A stretch of DNA of 64,000 nt from Bradyrhizobium sp. WD16 (GTDB taxonomy: Bacteria; Pseudomonadota; Alphaproteobacteria; Rhizobiales; Xanthobacteraceae): contig NZ_CP028908.1 of NCBI RefSeq assembly GCF_024181725.1, positions 3,833,501-3,897,500 of the forward strand. Direction: 5' to 3'. The position numbers and the translations under genes are program-made. Below the pieces are notes generated by a model. It ran no database searches, was not told the DNA's origin, and worked only from the letters and a program-made list of their open reading frames with translations. This document shows, one piece after another, positions 9,542 through 17,533 of this stretch; position 1 is the stretch's first letter, and every line of letters starts with the position of its first letter.

Positions 9542-9571
9542 TTCGAGGGCTTCCAGCGCCTCGGCAGGGCG

Positions 9572-9595
9572 GGCCGCGCGAGCGCGGTCTTTTTC
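9572..9595 (+). terminator. Rho-independent terminator after flgL
   Basis: A stem of CCGCGC and GCGCGG separated by two bases, extended by G-T pairing and followed by CTTTTT. It lies about 30 bp after the flgL stop codon. Confidence 0.85.
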
Positions 9596-9781
9596 GCCTC
9601 GATTTTCCACATTGTTAACCACGACAGCGCAACCGCGATCTACGCCGGCGGACATCGCGTCGATTCCTTCGCGTTCACTTCATCTTTTTTAAAGCATGAG
9701 TTCCGATGCCGGGCGGCATCGCGGCATCTTCACGACCCGATTCAGTTTTCATTGATCAATTGGACCCAGGTTCCCTGGTGC

Positions 9782-9798
9782 GCGGCCAAGAAGGCCGC
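9782..9798 (+). promoter_or_regulatory. Hairpin in flagellin 1 leader
   Basis: GCGGCC-AAGAA-GGCCGC, a six-pair stem with a five-base loop, 30 bp before the start codon. It is followed by CAGAAAGGTCG, which supplies the ribosome-binding site. The hairpin is kept in flagellins 2 and 3. It may be the binding region for the translational regulator FlbT (inference). Confidence 0.55.
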
Positions 9799-9828
9799 CT
9801 GTTGCGTAACGCCAGAAAGGTCGTTCTT

Positions 9829-11082
9829 ATGTCTTTGTCCAATATTACCCTGTCCTCAGCCGTCCGCCAGAACCTGCTCTCCCTGCAGGGCACCGCCGAC
9901 CTGCTGGCGACCACCCAGAGCCGTCTCGCTACCGGCAAGAAGGTCAACAGCGCCCTCGACAACCCGACCAATTTCTTCACCGCCGCCGGCCTCGGTAACC
10001 GCGCCAGCGACATCAGCAACCTGCTCGACAGCATCGGCAACGGCGTCCAGGTGCTTCAGGCGGCTAACACCGGCATCACCTCGCTGTCCAAGCTGGTCGA
10101 CACCGCCAAGTCGATCGCCAGCCAGGCGCTGCAGGCGTCGACGGGCTACACCTCGAAAGCGACCTTCACGTCCGACGCGACGACCGGCGCCGGTCCGCTC
10201 GCGACCGCGGGCACTGCGGCCGACCTGACCAACGCCGGCACCAACTCGCTGCAGGGCAAGACGCTGATCTTCAAGACCTCGGCGACCGCTACGACCACGC
10301 TGACCATTAGCAACGCCGCCGGCGCCGGCAATGTCAACTCGATCTCCAGCCTGAACTCGGCCCTGTTGACGGCGGGCGTCCAGCTGACCGCCAGCGTCAA
10401 CACCAACGGCTCGCTGACCTTCACCTCGACCAACGACGCCGCTTCGCAGACGATCACGAAGACCGGTACCTGGGCCGCTCCCGGCACCGGCTCGTCGAGC
10501 TCGGTGGATATCTCCGGTACGGCGACCAGCGCCGCGAACGCTGTCACCGCCGCCGTCGCCGATCCGGTGTCTCAGGCCTCGCGCGCTTCGCTGGTCAGCC
10601 AGTTCAATCAGATCATCACCCAGATCACCACCACGGCGCAGGATGCCTCGTTCAACGGCATCAACCTGCTCAATGGTGACACGCTGAAGATGGTGTTCAA
10701 TGAAACCGGCAAGTCGACGTCGACGATTGCGGGCGTGACCTTCAACCCGGCCGGTCTCGGCCTGGCTTCGCTGACCTCGGGGACCGACTTCATCGACAAC
10801 GTCGCCACCAACAGCGTACTGACGTCGCTTAACACCGCCAGCAGCACGCTGCGTTCCCAGGCCTCGGCCTTCGGCGCCAACCTGTCGATCGTCCAGATCC
10901 GCCAGGATTTCAACAAGAACCTGATCAACGTGCTGCAGACCGGCTCGTCGAACCTCACGCTCGCCGATTCCAACGAGGAGGCGGCCAACAGCCAGGCGCT
11001 GTCGACCCGCCAGTCGATCGCGACCTCGGCGCTGTCGCTCGCCAACCAGTCGCAGCAGAGCGTCCTTCAGCTGCTGCGCTGA
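9829..11082 (+). CDS. Flagellin (copy 1)
   Basis: A 417-residue flagellin. The N-terminal D0/D1 helix (SAVRQNLLSLQGTADLLATT, RLATGKKVNSALDNP, LLDSIGNGVQVLQAANTGI) and the C-terminal D1/D0 helix (LADSNEEAANSQALSTRQS, QSVLQLLR) are both present. The middle carries a flagellin IN-like Thr/Ser-rich domain. The upstream in-frame ATG at 9706 lies in the leader and would remove the conserved hairpin/RBS arrangement, so ATG 9829 was taken. It is the first of four flagellin genes. Confidence 0.95.
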   Translation: MSLSNITLSSAVRQNLLSLQGTADLLATTQSRLATGKKVNSALDNPTNFFTAAGLGNRASDISNLLDSIGNGVQVLQAANTGITSLSKLVDTAKSIASQALQASTGYTSKATFTSDATTGAGPLATAGTAADLTNAGTNSLQGKTLIFKTSATATTTLTISNAAGAGNVNSISSLNSALLTAGVQLTASVNTNGSLTFTSTNDAASQTITKTGTWAAPGTGSSSSVDISGTATSAANAVTAAVADPVSQASRASLVSQFNQIITQITTTAQDASFNGINLLNGDTLKMVFNETGKSTSTIAGVTFNPAGLGLASLTSGTDFIDNVATNSVLTSLNTASSTLRSQASAFGANLSIVQIRQDFNKNLINVLQTGSSNLTLADSNEEAANSQALSTRQSIATSALSLANQSQQSVLQLLR

Positions 11083-11108
11083 TCTCGTCGCATTCATCGC
11101 ATTTGGGA

Positions 11109-11135
11109 ACGGCGGGGCCTCGGCCCCGCCGTTTT
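11109..11135 (+). terminator. Rho-independent terminator after flagellin 1
   Basis: ACGGCGGGG-CCTCGG-CCCCGCCGT followed by TTT, 27 bp after the stop codon. Confidence 0.9.
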
Positions 11136-11226
11136 CATTTGGTGCGCCAGGCATGATGCGGAGCGCCGTGACTGGCGCGATTTGACCGGAGTGGTGTCCG
11201 GTCGATGGCCTGGAGGTGAGAGTTCT

Positions 11227-11301
11227 CTAGTGCGGTGGATCTGACGCTCGTATCAGTATTGCAGCGAACTCTTCGTACGAGCGTCAGATCCACCGCACTA
11301 G
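11227..11301. repeat. CTAG palindrome, type A, between flagellins 1 and 2
   Basis: A 75-bp element from CTAGTGCGGTGGATCTGACG to CACCGCACTAG. The arms (GTGCGGTGGATCTGACGCTCG) are perfectly inverted around a GTATCAGTATTGCAG...TTCGTAC core. It carries no linker or partner hairpin here. It interrupts sequence that otherwise looks like the remains of a group II intron. Confidence 0.85.
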
Positions 11302-11305
11302 CGGC

Positions 11306-11542
11306 CCTGGTGATGGGAACCGGTAGCCGAACAGCAAGGGCGTCGTCGCGGGGCGGGGTCTGAAGGAAGCTGTAAGCAAAGTGCCGGCTCGACGAACAGC
11401 CAGCGCATATGAGGCGTCCGCATCTGGGCGAGGGGGCCACGAAGCCCGATATCACCCGGAAGGCGCGGCCGTCGATGCGACGAGTGTATGGCACGAAGGT
11501 CACGCGTCTAACTCTGGGAGGTCTGTCGTTCTGCCTCGCTGG
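11306..11542 (+). mobile_element. Probable 5' fragment of a group II intron (ribozyme domain I)
   Basis: No protein is encoded. Stretches such as GAAGCTGTAAGCAAA, CGACGAACAG, CATATGAGGC and TGGGCGAGGGGGCC follow in the order seen in domain I of bacterial group II introns. They align loosely with 13110-13260 in the intron relic behind flagellin 2. The 14 bases at 11142-11155 equal that intron's 5' end. I read this as what remains of a related intron behind flagellin 1, then split by the palindrome at 11227. Judged by eye only. Confidence 0.45.
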
Positions 11543-11646
11543 CTTCATCTTTTTTAAAGCATGAGTTCCGATGCCGGGCGGCATCGCGGCATCTTCACGA
11601 CCCGATTCAGTTTTCATTGATCAATTGGACCCAGGTTCCCTGGTGC

Positions 11647-11663
11647 GTGGCCAAGAAGGCCGC
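11647..11663 (+). promoter_or_regulatory. Hairpin in flagellin 2 leader
   Basis: GTGGCC-AAGAA-GGCCGC. The single C-to-T change against copy 1 leaves a G-U pair, so the stem is preserved in RNA. Confidence 0.5.
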
Positions 11664-11693
11664 CTGTTGCGTAACGCCAGAAAGGTCGTTCTC

Positions 11694-12947
11694 ATGTCTT
11701 TGTCCAATATTACCCTGTCCTCGGCCGTCCGCCAGAACCTGCTCTCCCTGCAGGGCACCGCCGAACTGCTGGCGACCACCCAGGGCCGTCTCGCCACCGG
11801 CAAGAAGGTCAACAGCGCCCTCGACAATCCGACCAACTTCTTCACCGCCGCCGGCCTCGACAACCGCGCCAGCGACATCAGCAACCTGCTCGACAGCATC
11901 GGCAACGGCGTGCAGGTGCTTCAGGCGGCCAACACCGGCATCACCTCGCTGTCCAAGCTGGTCGACACCGCCAAGTCGATCGCCAGCCAGGCGCTGCAGG
12001 CGTCGTCGGGCTACGCTTCGAAAGCGACCTTCACGTCCGACGCGACGACCGGCGCCGGTCCGCTCGCGACCGCGGGCACTGCGGCCGACCTGACCAACGC
12101 CGGCACCAACTCGCTGCAGGGCAAGACGCTGATCTTCAAGACCTCGGCGACCGCTACGACCACGCTGACCATCAGCAACGTCGCCGGCGCCGGCAATGTC
12201 AACTCGATCTCCAGCCTGAACTCGGCCCTGTTGACGGCGGGCGTCCAGCTGACCGCCAGCGTCAACACCAACGGCTCGCTGACCTTCACCTCGACCAACG
12301 ACGCCGCTTCGCAGACGATCACGAAGACCGGTACCTGGGCCGCTCCCGGCACCGGCTCGTCGAGCTCGGTGGATATCTCCGGTACGGCGACCAGCGCCGC
12401 GAACGTTGTCACCGCCGCCGTCGCCGATCCGGTGTCTCAGGCCTCGCGCGCTTCGCTGGTCAGCCAGTTCAATCAGATCATCACCCAGATCACCACCACG
12501 GCGCAGGATGCCTCGTTCAACGGCATCAACCTGCTCAATGGTGACACGCTGAAGATGGTGTTCAATGAAACCGGCAAGTCGACGTCGACGATTGCGGGCG
12601 TGACCTTCAACCCGGCCGGTCTCGGCCTGGCTTCGCTGACCTCGGGGACCGACTTCATCGACAACGTCGCCACCAACAGCGTACTGACGTCGCTTAACAC
12701 CGCCAGCAGCACGCTGCGTTCCCAGGCCTCGGCCTTCGGCGCCAACCTGTCGATCGTCCAGATCCGCCAGGATTTCAACAAGAACCTGATCAACGTGCTG
12801 CAGACCGGCTCGTCGAACCTCACGCTCGCCGATTCCAACGAGGAGGCGGCCAACAGCCAGGCGCTGTCGACCCGCCAGTCGATCGCGACCTCGGCGCTGT
12901 CGCTCGCCAACCAGTCGCAGCAGAGCGTCCTTCAGCTGCTGCGCTGA
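11694..12947 (+). CDS. Flagellin (copy 2)
   Basis: A 417-residue flagellin almost identical to copy 1. It differs at a handful of residues (for example DNRAS for GNRAS, SSGYAS for STGYTS, SNVAG for SNAAG). The 5' third shares several silent bases with flagellin 3 rather than flagellin 1, which points to gene conversion. Start, leader hairpin and RBS are as in copy 1. Its terminator is followed within 10 bp by a group II intron relic. Confidence 0.95.
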   Translation: MSLSNITLSSAVRQNLLSLQGTAELLATTQGRLATGKKVNSALDNPTNFFTAAGLDNRASDISNLLDSIGNGVQVLQAANTGITSLSKLVDTAKSIASQALQASSGYASKATFTSDATTGAGPLATAGTAADLTNAGTNSLQGKTLIFKTSATATTTLTISNVAGAGNVNSISSLNSALLTAGVQLTASVNTNGSLTFTSTNDAASQTITKTGTWAAPGTGSSSSVDISGTATSAANVVTAAVADPVSQASRASLVSQFNQIITQITTTAQDASFNGINLLNGDTLKMVFNETGKSTSTIAGVTFNPAGLGLASLTSGTDFIDNVATNSVLTSLNTASSTLRSQASAFGANLSIVQIRQDFNKNLINVLQTGSSNLTLADSNEEAANSQALSTRQSIATSALSLANQSQQSVLQLLR

Positions 12948-12973
12948 TCTCGTCGCATTCATCGCATTTGGGA

Positions 12974-13000
12974 GCGGCGGGGCCTCGGCCCCGCCGTTTT
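12974..13000 (+). terminator. Rho-independent terminator after flagellin 2
   Basis: Same GC-rich stem as at 11109, with a four-base T run. The intron relic starts 6 bp downstream. Some bacterial group II introns target the DNA just after terminators. Confidence 0.9.
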
Positions 13001-13006
13001 CATTTG

Positions 13007-13740
13007 GTGCGCCAGGCATGGGCGCACTCTTATGGGTGCAAGTCCCATCGTGAGCTGATCACAGCGAGCGAAGTGAGGCGCAACTGCGCGAGGGCGACCG
13101 AGTGTGGGGAGGAAGCGTGGAGCGAAACTGCGGGCCGATGAACAAGAACCGGATAAAAGGCGTTGCCGACCAGGGCGAGCGGGCCGTGAACCGAGAAGCT
13201 GTTGTGATCAAGGGGAAGTGGCGTAGATCCGGCGGTCGTGCAGTGAGGGAGTGCGTTCTTACCTGGAGAGATCTCGCCTCACGCCCGAAAGGGCGACGGC
13301 GTCGAGCCGGAGCGAGAAGTCAGCCGAGGTCGTAGTAATCGGTGGGAAGGCTGCGAAGCCGTCCCGCAGGCGAACGGCCGAACGAGAGAGAATGTTCGAC
13401 GCCCGGCTGGCGCAAACACCACGGGTCTGGCGAGAGCTCCATCAACGGCTGCGTCATCGGCTGCGCGCCATCCAGCTCAAGCAGTGGAAGCGCGGTGCGA
13501 CCATGTACAGGGAATTGCTGGTGCGGGGAGCCAAGCCTGACGTTGCGCGACAGGTGGCAGCCAACAGCCGTCGCTGGTGGCGCAACGGCGGCATGCTCCT
13601 CAACGCTGTGCTAACCCTTAACTGGTCGGACCGGCTGGGATTGCCCAGTCTCTCATGACCTCAACTTCTCGAACCGCCCGGTGCGGACCCGCATGCCGGG
13701 TGGTGTGCCAGGGGGGCGACCCAAAAAGGTCGCTCCCTAT
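13007..13740 (+). mobile_element. Group II intron relic with internal deletion
   Basis: The 5' end GTGCGCC pairs with GGGCGCAC 14 bases on, followed by CTCTTATGGGTGCAAGTCCC. Domain I-III-like RNA runs to about 13390, including GAGAAGTCAGCCGAGGTCGT shortly before the coding part. A maturase C-terminal fragment follows. Domain V is at 13671-13705 (GAACCGCCCGGTGCGGACCC then GCATGCCGGGTGGTG). A domain VI hairpin (GGGGGCGACC, GGTCGCTCCC) ends in TAT at 13740. At 734 bp it is far shorter than a complete intron, because most of the reverse transcriptase is gone. Confidence 0.75.
13392..13658 (+). pseudogene. C-terminal remnant of intron-encoded reverse transcriptase/maturase
   Basis: An 88-codon remnant that matches only the maturase-specific end of group II intron proteins: RHRLRAIQLKQWKRG, then VAANSRRWWRNGG, LNAVLTLNWSDRLGLPSLS. 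The reverse-transcriptase domain is missing, so neither retrotransposition nor self-encoded splicing help is possible from this copy. The frame is open upstream to 13251, but that part overlaps ribozyme-like sequence. Confidence 0.75.
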
Positions 13741-13775
13741 GCCGATCGTCCGGTGTGTCGTCCGAGATCCCGTCG

Positions 13776-13792
13776 TTAACAACGGCTTAACC
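13776..13792 (+). promoter_or_regulatory. CtrA-like box upstream of flagellin 3
   Basis: TTAACAACGGCTTAACC is an exact TTAA-N7-TTAA arrangement. It is 166 bp before the start of flagellin 3. CtrA is the cell-cycle regulator that turns on flagellar genes in many alphaproteobacteria. Confidence 0.5.
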
Positions 13793-13911
13793 GTTCGATC
13801 GACTTTAGGCGATTTTTAACCATGATTTTTCGAAAACGGCCGCAGCATTAACCAAGACCCGACCCGTTTCATCTTTTGTTGACCATGCGGTTCCTAGGGT
13901 TTTCCCGTGCG

Positions 13912-13926
13912 CGGCCAAGAAGGCCG
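13912..13926 (+). promoter_or_regulatory. Hairpin in flagellin 3 leader
   Basis: CGGCC-AAGAA-GGCCG, followed by the same GTTGCGT...CCAGAAAGGTCG string as in flagellins 1 and 2. The DNA further upstream has diverged, so this leader has been kept selectively or transferred with the gene. Confidence 0.5.
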
Positions 13927-13957
13927 GCTGTTGCGTTACACCAGAAAGGTCGTTTCG

Positions 13958-15211
13958 ATGTCTCTGTCCCATATCACCCTCACTGCCGCAGTCCGTCAGA
14001 ACCTGCTCTCGCTCCAGGGCACCGCCGACCTGCTGGCGACCACCCAGGGCCGTCTCGCCACCGGCAAGAAGGTCAACAGCGCCCTCGACAATCCGACCAA
14101 CTTCTTCACCGCAGCCGGCCTCGATGCCCGCGCCAGCGACATCAGCAACCTGCTCGACAGCATCGGCAACGGCGTGCAGGTGCTTCAGGCGGCCAACACC
14201 GGCATCACCTCGCTCTCCAAGCTGGTCGACACCGCCAAGTCGATCGCCAACCAGGCGCTGCAGCAGCCGTCGGCCTATACGGCCAAGGCGACCTTCACCA
14301 GCGATGCGACGACCGGCGCCGGTCCGCTCGCGACCCCGGGCACCGCGACCGACCTGACCAATGCCGGCACCAACTCGCTGCAGGGCAAGACGCTGATCTT
14401 CAAGACCTCGGCGACCGCTACGACCACGCTGACCATCAGTAACGTCGCCGGTGGCGGCAATGTCAACTCGATCGCCAGCCTGAACTCGGCCCTGTTGACG
14501 GCGGGCGTCCAGCTGACCGCCAGCGTCAACACCAACGGCTCGCTGACCTTCACCTCGACCAACGACGCCGCTTCGCAGACGATCACGAAGACCGGTACCT
14601 GGGCCGCTCCCGGCGCCGGCTCGTCGAACTCGGTGGATATCTCCGGTACGGCGACCAGCGCCGCGAACGTTGTCACCGCCGCCGTCGCTGATCAGGTATC
14701 TCAGACCGCGCGCGCTTCGCTGGTCAGCCAGTACAACCAGATCATCACCCAGATCACCACCACAGCGCAGGATGCGTCGTTCAACGGCATTAACCTGCTC
14801 AATGGCGACTCGCTGAAGATGGTGTTCGATGAGACCGGAAAGTCGACCTCGACGATCCCCGGCGTGACCTTCAACCCGGCTGGTCTCGGCCTCGCTTCGC
14901 TCACCGCCGGCACCGACCTGATCGACAATAATTCCACCAACACCATTCTGACGGGGCTCAACACAGCGAGTATCACGCTGCGGTCGCAGGCCTCGGCCTT
15001 CGGCGCCAACCTGTCGATCGTCCAGATCCGCCAGGACTTCAACAAGAACATCATCAACGTGCTGCAGACCGGGTCGTCCGCCCTGACGCTCGCCGATTCC
15101 AACGAGGAAGCGGCCAACAGCCAGGCGCTGTCGACCCGCCAGTCGATTGCGACCTCGGCGCTGTCGCTCGCCAACACCTCGCAGCAGGGCGTGCTGCAAT
15201 TGCTGCGCTGA
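13958..15211 (+). CDS. Flagellin (copy 3)
   Basis: A 417-residue flagellin. It is clearly a paralogue of copies 1 and 2, with the same N-terminal (LTAAVRQNLLSLQGTADLL) and C-terminal (NEEAANSQALSTRQ) helices. Differences are concentrated at residues 85-115 and in the region before the C-terminal helix. A central block of more than 100 bp (about 14500-14615) is base-for-base the same as in copies 1 and 2. It has its own promoter region and terminator. Confidence 0.95.
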   Translation: MSLSHITLTAAVRQNLLSLQGTADLLATTQGRLATGKKVNSALDNPTNFFTAAGLDARASDISNLLDSIGNGVQVLQAANTGITSLSKLVDTAKSIANQALQQPSAYTAKATFTSDATTGAGPLATPGTATDLTNAGTNSLQGKTLIFKTSATATTTLTISNVAGGGNVNSIASLNSALLTAGVQLTASVNTNGSLTFTSTNDAASQTITKTGTWAAPGAGSSNSVDISGTATSAANVVTAAVADQVSQTARASLVSQYNQIITQITTTAQDASFNGINLLNGDSLKMVFDETGKSTSTIPGVTFNPAGLGLASLTAGTDLIDNNSTNTILTGLNTASITLRSQASAFGANLSIVQIRQDFNKNIINVLQTGSSALTLADSNEEAANSQALSTRQSIATSALSLANTSQQGVLQLLR

Positions 15212-15235
15212 TTTCAGCAAGACTCCGGGAATTGG

Positions 15236-15267
15236 AAAACGGCGGGCTTCGGCCCGCCGTTTCTTTG
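15236..15267 (+). terminator. Rho-independent terminator after flagellin 3
   Basis: AAAACGGCGGGC-TTCG-GCCCGCCGTTTCTTT, a perfect stem with a tetraloop and a T-rich tail. Confidence 0.92.
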
Positions 15268-15353
15268 TTATCGAGCGCTTCGAACCGGGCGAATTGCTCT
15301 CAGGTGGGTCTGTGTCTGGGAAGAAGAACGACGCGCGAAGGCCGCATGGGAAA

Positions 15354-15380
15354 GGGCGGCGAAGCCAAGCTCCGCCGCCC
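15354..15380 (-). terminator. Terminator after flagellin 4
   Basis: GGGCGGCG and CGCCGCCC arms around a ten-base loop, read on the minus strand and followed by TTTCCC. It lies 36 bp past the flagellin 4 stop codon. Confidence 0.75.
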
Positions 15381-15415
15381 TGATTCGTTGTCGTCAACGC
15401 AGATGCGGCCGGTGA

Positions 15416-16672
15416 TCAGCGCAGCAGTTGCAGCACGCTCTGCTGCGAGGTGTTGGCGAGCGCCAGGGCGGAGACCGCGATCGACTGGCGGGTCGACAGC
15501 GCCTGGCTGTTGGCCGCTTCCTCGTTGGAATCGGCGAGCGTCAGGTTGGACGAACCGGTCTGCAGCACATTGATGATCTTCTTCGAGAAATCCTGGCGGA
15601 TCTGGACGATCGACAGGTTGGCGCCGAAGGCCGAGGCCTGCGAGCGCAGCGTGATGCTCGCGTTGTTGAGCGACGTCAGAACCTTGCCGGTGAGGACGTT
15701 ATCGGTGAAGTCGACACCGGGGGTCAGCGACGACAAGCCGAGGCCGTTCGGATTGAAAGTCACGCCGGCGATCGTCAGCGTCGACTTGCCGGTTTCGTCG
15801 AAGATCATCTTGAGCGAGTTGCCGTCCAGCAGGTTGATGCCGTTGAAGGAGGCGTCCTGTGCCGTCGTGGCGAGCTGCTGGATGATCTGGTTGTACTGGC
15901 TGACGAGGGTCGCCCGGGCGGTCTGCGACACCGGATCCGGTACCGCGGCGACCACCGCGCCGCCGGCGCCGCCGCCGGCCGCGTTGGCGCTGACATTGAT
16001 CGCGTCGAGTGCGGTGGGAGCGGTCGGAGCTGCCGTCCCGGTGATTACCTGGCCGGCGCCGTCGTTGGTCGAGGTGAAGGTCAGGCTGTCGGTGCCGGTG
16101 ATCGAGGCCGAGAGGTTCACTCCCGCGACCGCCAGTGCCTGGTTGAACTGGTCCAGCGACTGGGCCTGAGCGGTCTTGGTCACGGGATTGAATGCCGACG
16201 GCGAATTGCCGACGGTGATGGTGACGGCGGCGCCTGCGGAGTTCGTGAAGGTGAAGACGCCGCCGTTGAGCTTGCTGGTCGTCAGGTCGGCGGCAGTCGC
16301 GCCGCCAGTTCCGCTCGGCACGCCGGTTCCGGTGAACTGGATGCTGGACTTCGTGCTGTAGCCGGACGGCTGCTGCAGCGCCTGTTTGGCGATCGACTTG
16401 GCGGTATCCACCAGCTTCTGCAGCGAGGTGATTCCGGTGTCGGCCGCCTGCAGAACCTGGACGCCATTGCCGATGCTGTCGAGCAGGTTATTGATGTCGC
16501 TGGCGCGGGCGTCGAGGCCGGCGGCGGTGAAGAAATTGGTCGGGTTGTCGAGCGCGCTGTTGACCTTCTTGCCAGTGGCGAGCCGGGTCTGGGTGGTCGA
16601 GAGCAGATCGGCGGTGCCCTGGAGGGAGAGCAGGTTCTGGCGGACTGCTGCGGTGAGGACGACGTCGGACAT
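15416..16672 (-). CDS. Flagellin (copy 4, opposite strand)
   Basis: A 418-residue flagellin with the same terminal helices (LTAAVRQNLLSLQGTADLLS; SNEEAANSQALSTRQSIAVS) but a different central domain (GGVFTFTNSAGAAVTITVG, SFNPVTKTAQAQSL). It is transcribed against the other three. Its leader lacks the AAGAA-loop hairpin. A strong AAGGAAGG ribosome-binding site precedes ATG 16672; the in-frame ATG at 16744 was rejected because it lies upstream of that site. It may be a minor or differently timed filament subunit. Confidence 0.94.
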   Translation of the reverse strand: MSDVVLTAAVRQNLLSLQGTADLLSTTQTRLATGKKVNSALDNPTNFFTAAGLDARASDINNLLDSIGNGVQVLQAADTGITSLQKLVDTAKSIAKQALQQPSGYSTKSSIQFTGTGVPSGTGGATAADLTTSKLNGGVFTFTNSAGAAVTITVGNSPSAFNPVTKTAQAQSLDQFNQALAVAGVNLSASITGTDSLTFTSTNDGAGQVITGTAAPTAPTALDAINVSANAAGGGAGGAVVAAVPDPVSQTARATLVSQYNQIIQQLATTAQDASFNGINLLDGNSLKMIFDETGKSTLTIAGVTFNPNGLGLSSLTPGVDFTDNVLTGKVLTSLNNASITLRSQASAFGANLSIVQIRQDFSKKIINVLQTGSSNLTLADSNEEAANSQALSTRQSIAVSALALANTSQQSVLQLLR

Positions 16673-17141
16673 TGTTAATGCCTTCCTTGATTGTGCATCG
16701 CCGGCGGCCTGGCCCGAGCCAACGCGCTTCCTGATTCCAACCAAGGGCAGATATGAACAAAAGCCTTTAAAATGTGGTTAACCGCTCCTTACTGAAGGTG
16801 GTTAGCGGAGGCTTAACGCCCGGTCGCCGGCTTGACCGGGGCGCCGGCAGCCGCCGGCGCGGGGGATCTGCGGAGCCGGGTAAAGGTAACGGCGCAAGTC
16901 ATTGAGCCGGCACAGCTTCGCGGCATCGGCTGGGATGAGTGCGCGGGTCCCGCCCCGAGGCTACGAAAGTAAATCAATCTTAATCGGCAAGCTTTACAGT
17001 TTCCTAATGAAAATCAGGAAGCCTGGTGCGGTGGATATGACACTCGTTCAGCGTTGCCGGGTCCGATCCCGCCTTACGAGCCCGCGGCGAGGCGGTGGCG
17101 ATTGTCAAATCCACGCCAGGAAGCGGGTGCTGAGGTGGTGA
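16673..17141. promoter_or_regulatory. Divergent control region between flagellin 4 and flaF
   Basis: No gene was found in these 469 bp. The minus-strand side holds a block TTTTAAAG-N6-TTC-N2-AT, similar to the AT-rich block of flagellin 1, and a near CtrA box at 16802-16818 (TTAG-N7-TTAA, one mismatch) with a further TTAACC at 16778. The flaF side holds a decayed type A palindrome at 17033-17120. Confidence 0.4.
17033..17120. repeat. Degenerate CTAG-family palindrome, type A
   Basis: CTGGTGCGGTGGATATGACA at the left and ATTGTCAAATCCACGCCAGG at the right are mutated versions of the type A arms. CTAG has become CTGG/CCAGG, so this is an old copy. It ends 22 bp before flaF. Confidence 0.6.
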
Positions 17142-17510
17142 ATGTCTAATGCTGCTGCTCAAGCCTATGCGCGGGTCGCGCAGGCCACCTCGTCTCCCCG
17201 TGATACCGAAGCCCAGGCGCTGTTGATGGCAGCGAACAAGTTGCAGGCCGTCATGACGAACCCCGACGCGACCTTCGAACAGGCATCGGCCGCGCTCGTG
17301 TTCAATCGCAAGCTTTGGACGATCTTTCTCACCGAAGCGCAACGCGACGAGAATCCGCAGCCATTGGACGTGCGGCAGAACATCGCGAACATCGCTGTTT
17401 TCGTACTGTCCCAGACCGCGGCCCTGCAGATCAGCCTGCAGCGCGAGCATTTCAGGCCGCTGATCGACATCAACCGCAACATCGCGGCCGGCTTGTGCGG
17501 GCGACCGTGA
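17142..17510 (+). CDS. flaF: Flagellar biosynthesis regulator FlaF (copy 1)
   Basis: A 122-residue FlaF. The family pattern AAQAYARVAQATSSPRDTEA, FNRKLWTIFLTE, ENPQPLDVRQNIANIAVFVL and FRPLIDINRNIA is complete. In Caulobacter FlaF opposes FlbT and is needed for flagellin synthesis or secretion. A second, more typical flbT-flaF pair lies at 21080-21829. This copy is near flagellin 4, is preceded by GAGGTGG, and is 23 bp before the next gene. Confidence 0.92.
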   Translation: MSNAAAQAYARVAQATSSPRDTEAQALLMAANKLQAVMTNPDATFEQASAALVFNRKLWTIFLTEAQRDENPQPLDVRQNIANIAVFVLSQTAALQISLQREHFRPLIDINRNIAAGLCGRP

Positions 17511-17533
17511 GCGGCTTGGCCTGAGAGCGAACC

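Larger units (their letters stand above)
9678..11155 (+). repeat. Tandem duplication, unit 1 (flagellin 1 with promoter and terminator)
   Basis: The segment recurs at 11543-13020 with an exact offset of 1865 bp. It covers the upstream AT-rich block (starting CTTCATCTTTTTTAAAGCAT), the leader, the whole flagellin gene, the terminator, and 14 bases (GTGCGCCAGGCATG) that equal the 5' end of the group II intron relic behind unit 2. Identity is near complete in the C-terminal two thirds of the gene. Confidence 0.9.
11543..13020 (+). repeat. Tandem duplication, unit 2 (flagellin 2)
   Basis: Second copy of the 1.48-kb unit at 9678-11155. The two diverge sharply outside these limits. Inside, most differences lie in the first 500 bp of the gene, where unit 2 is closer to flagellin 3. 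Confidence 0.9.

Noticed and set aside
9706-9828. Upstream in-frame ATG for flagellins 1 and 2 (41 extra residues)
   Set aside because: Flagellin must begin at the conserved MSLSNITLS; the extension would cover the leader hairpin and ribosome-binding site and is not shared with flagellin 4.
16707-16721. Possible sigma-54 site upstream of flagellin 4 (TGGCTCGGGCCAGGC on the minus strand)
   Set aside because: The GG and GC bases are correctly spaced, but the -12 element AGGC is poor and it lies only 35 bp before the ATG, within a GC-rich leader.
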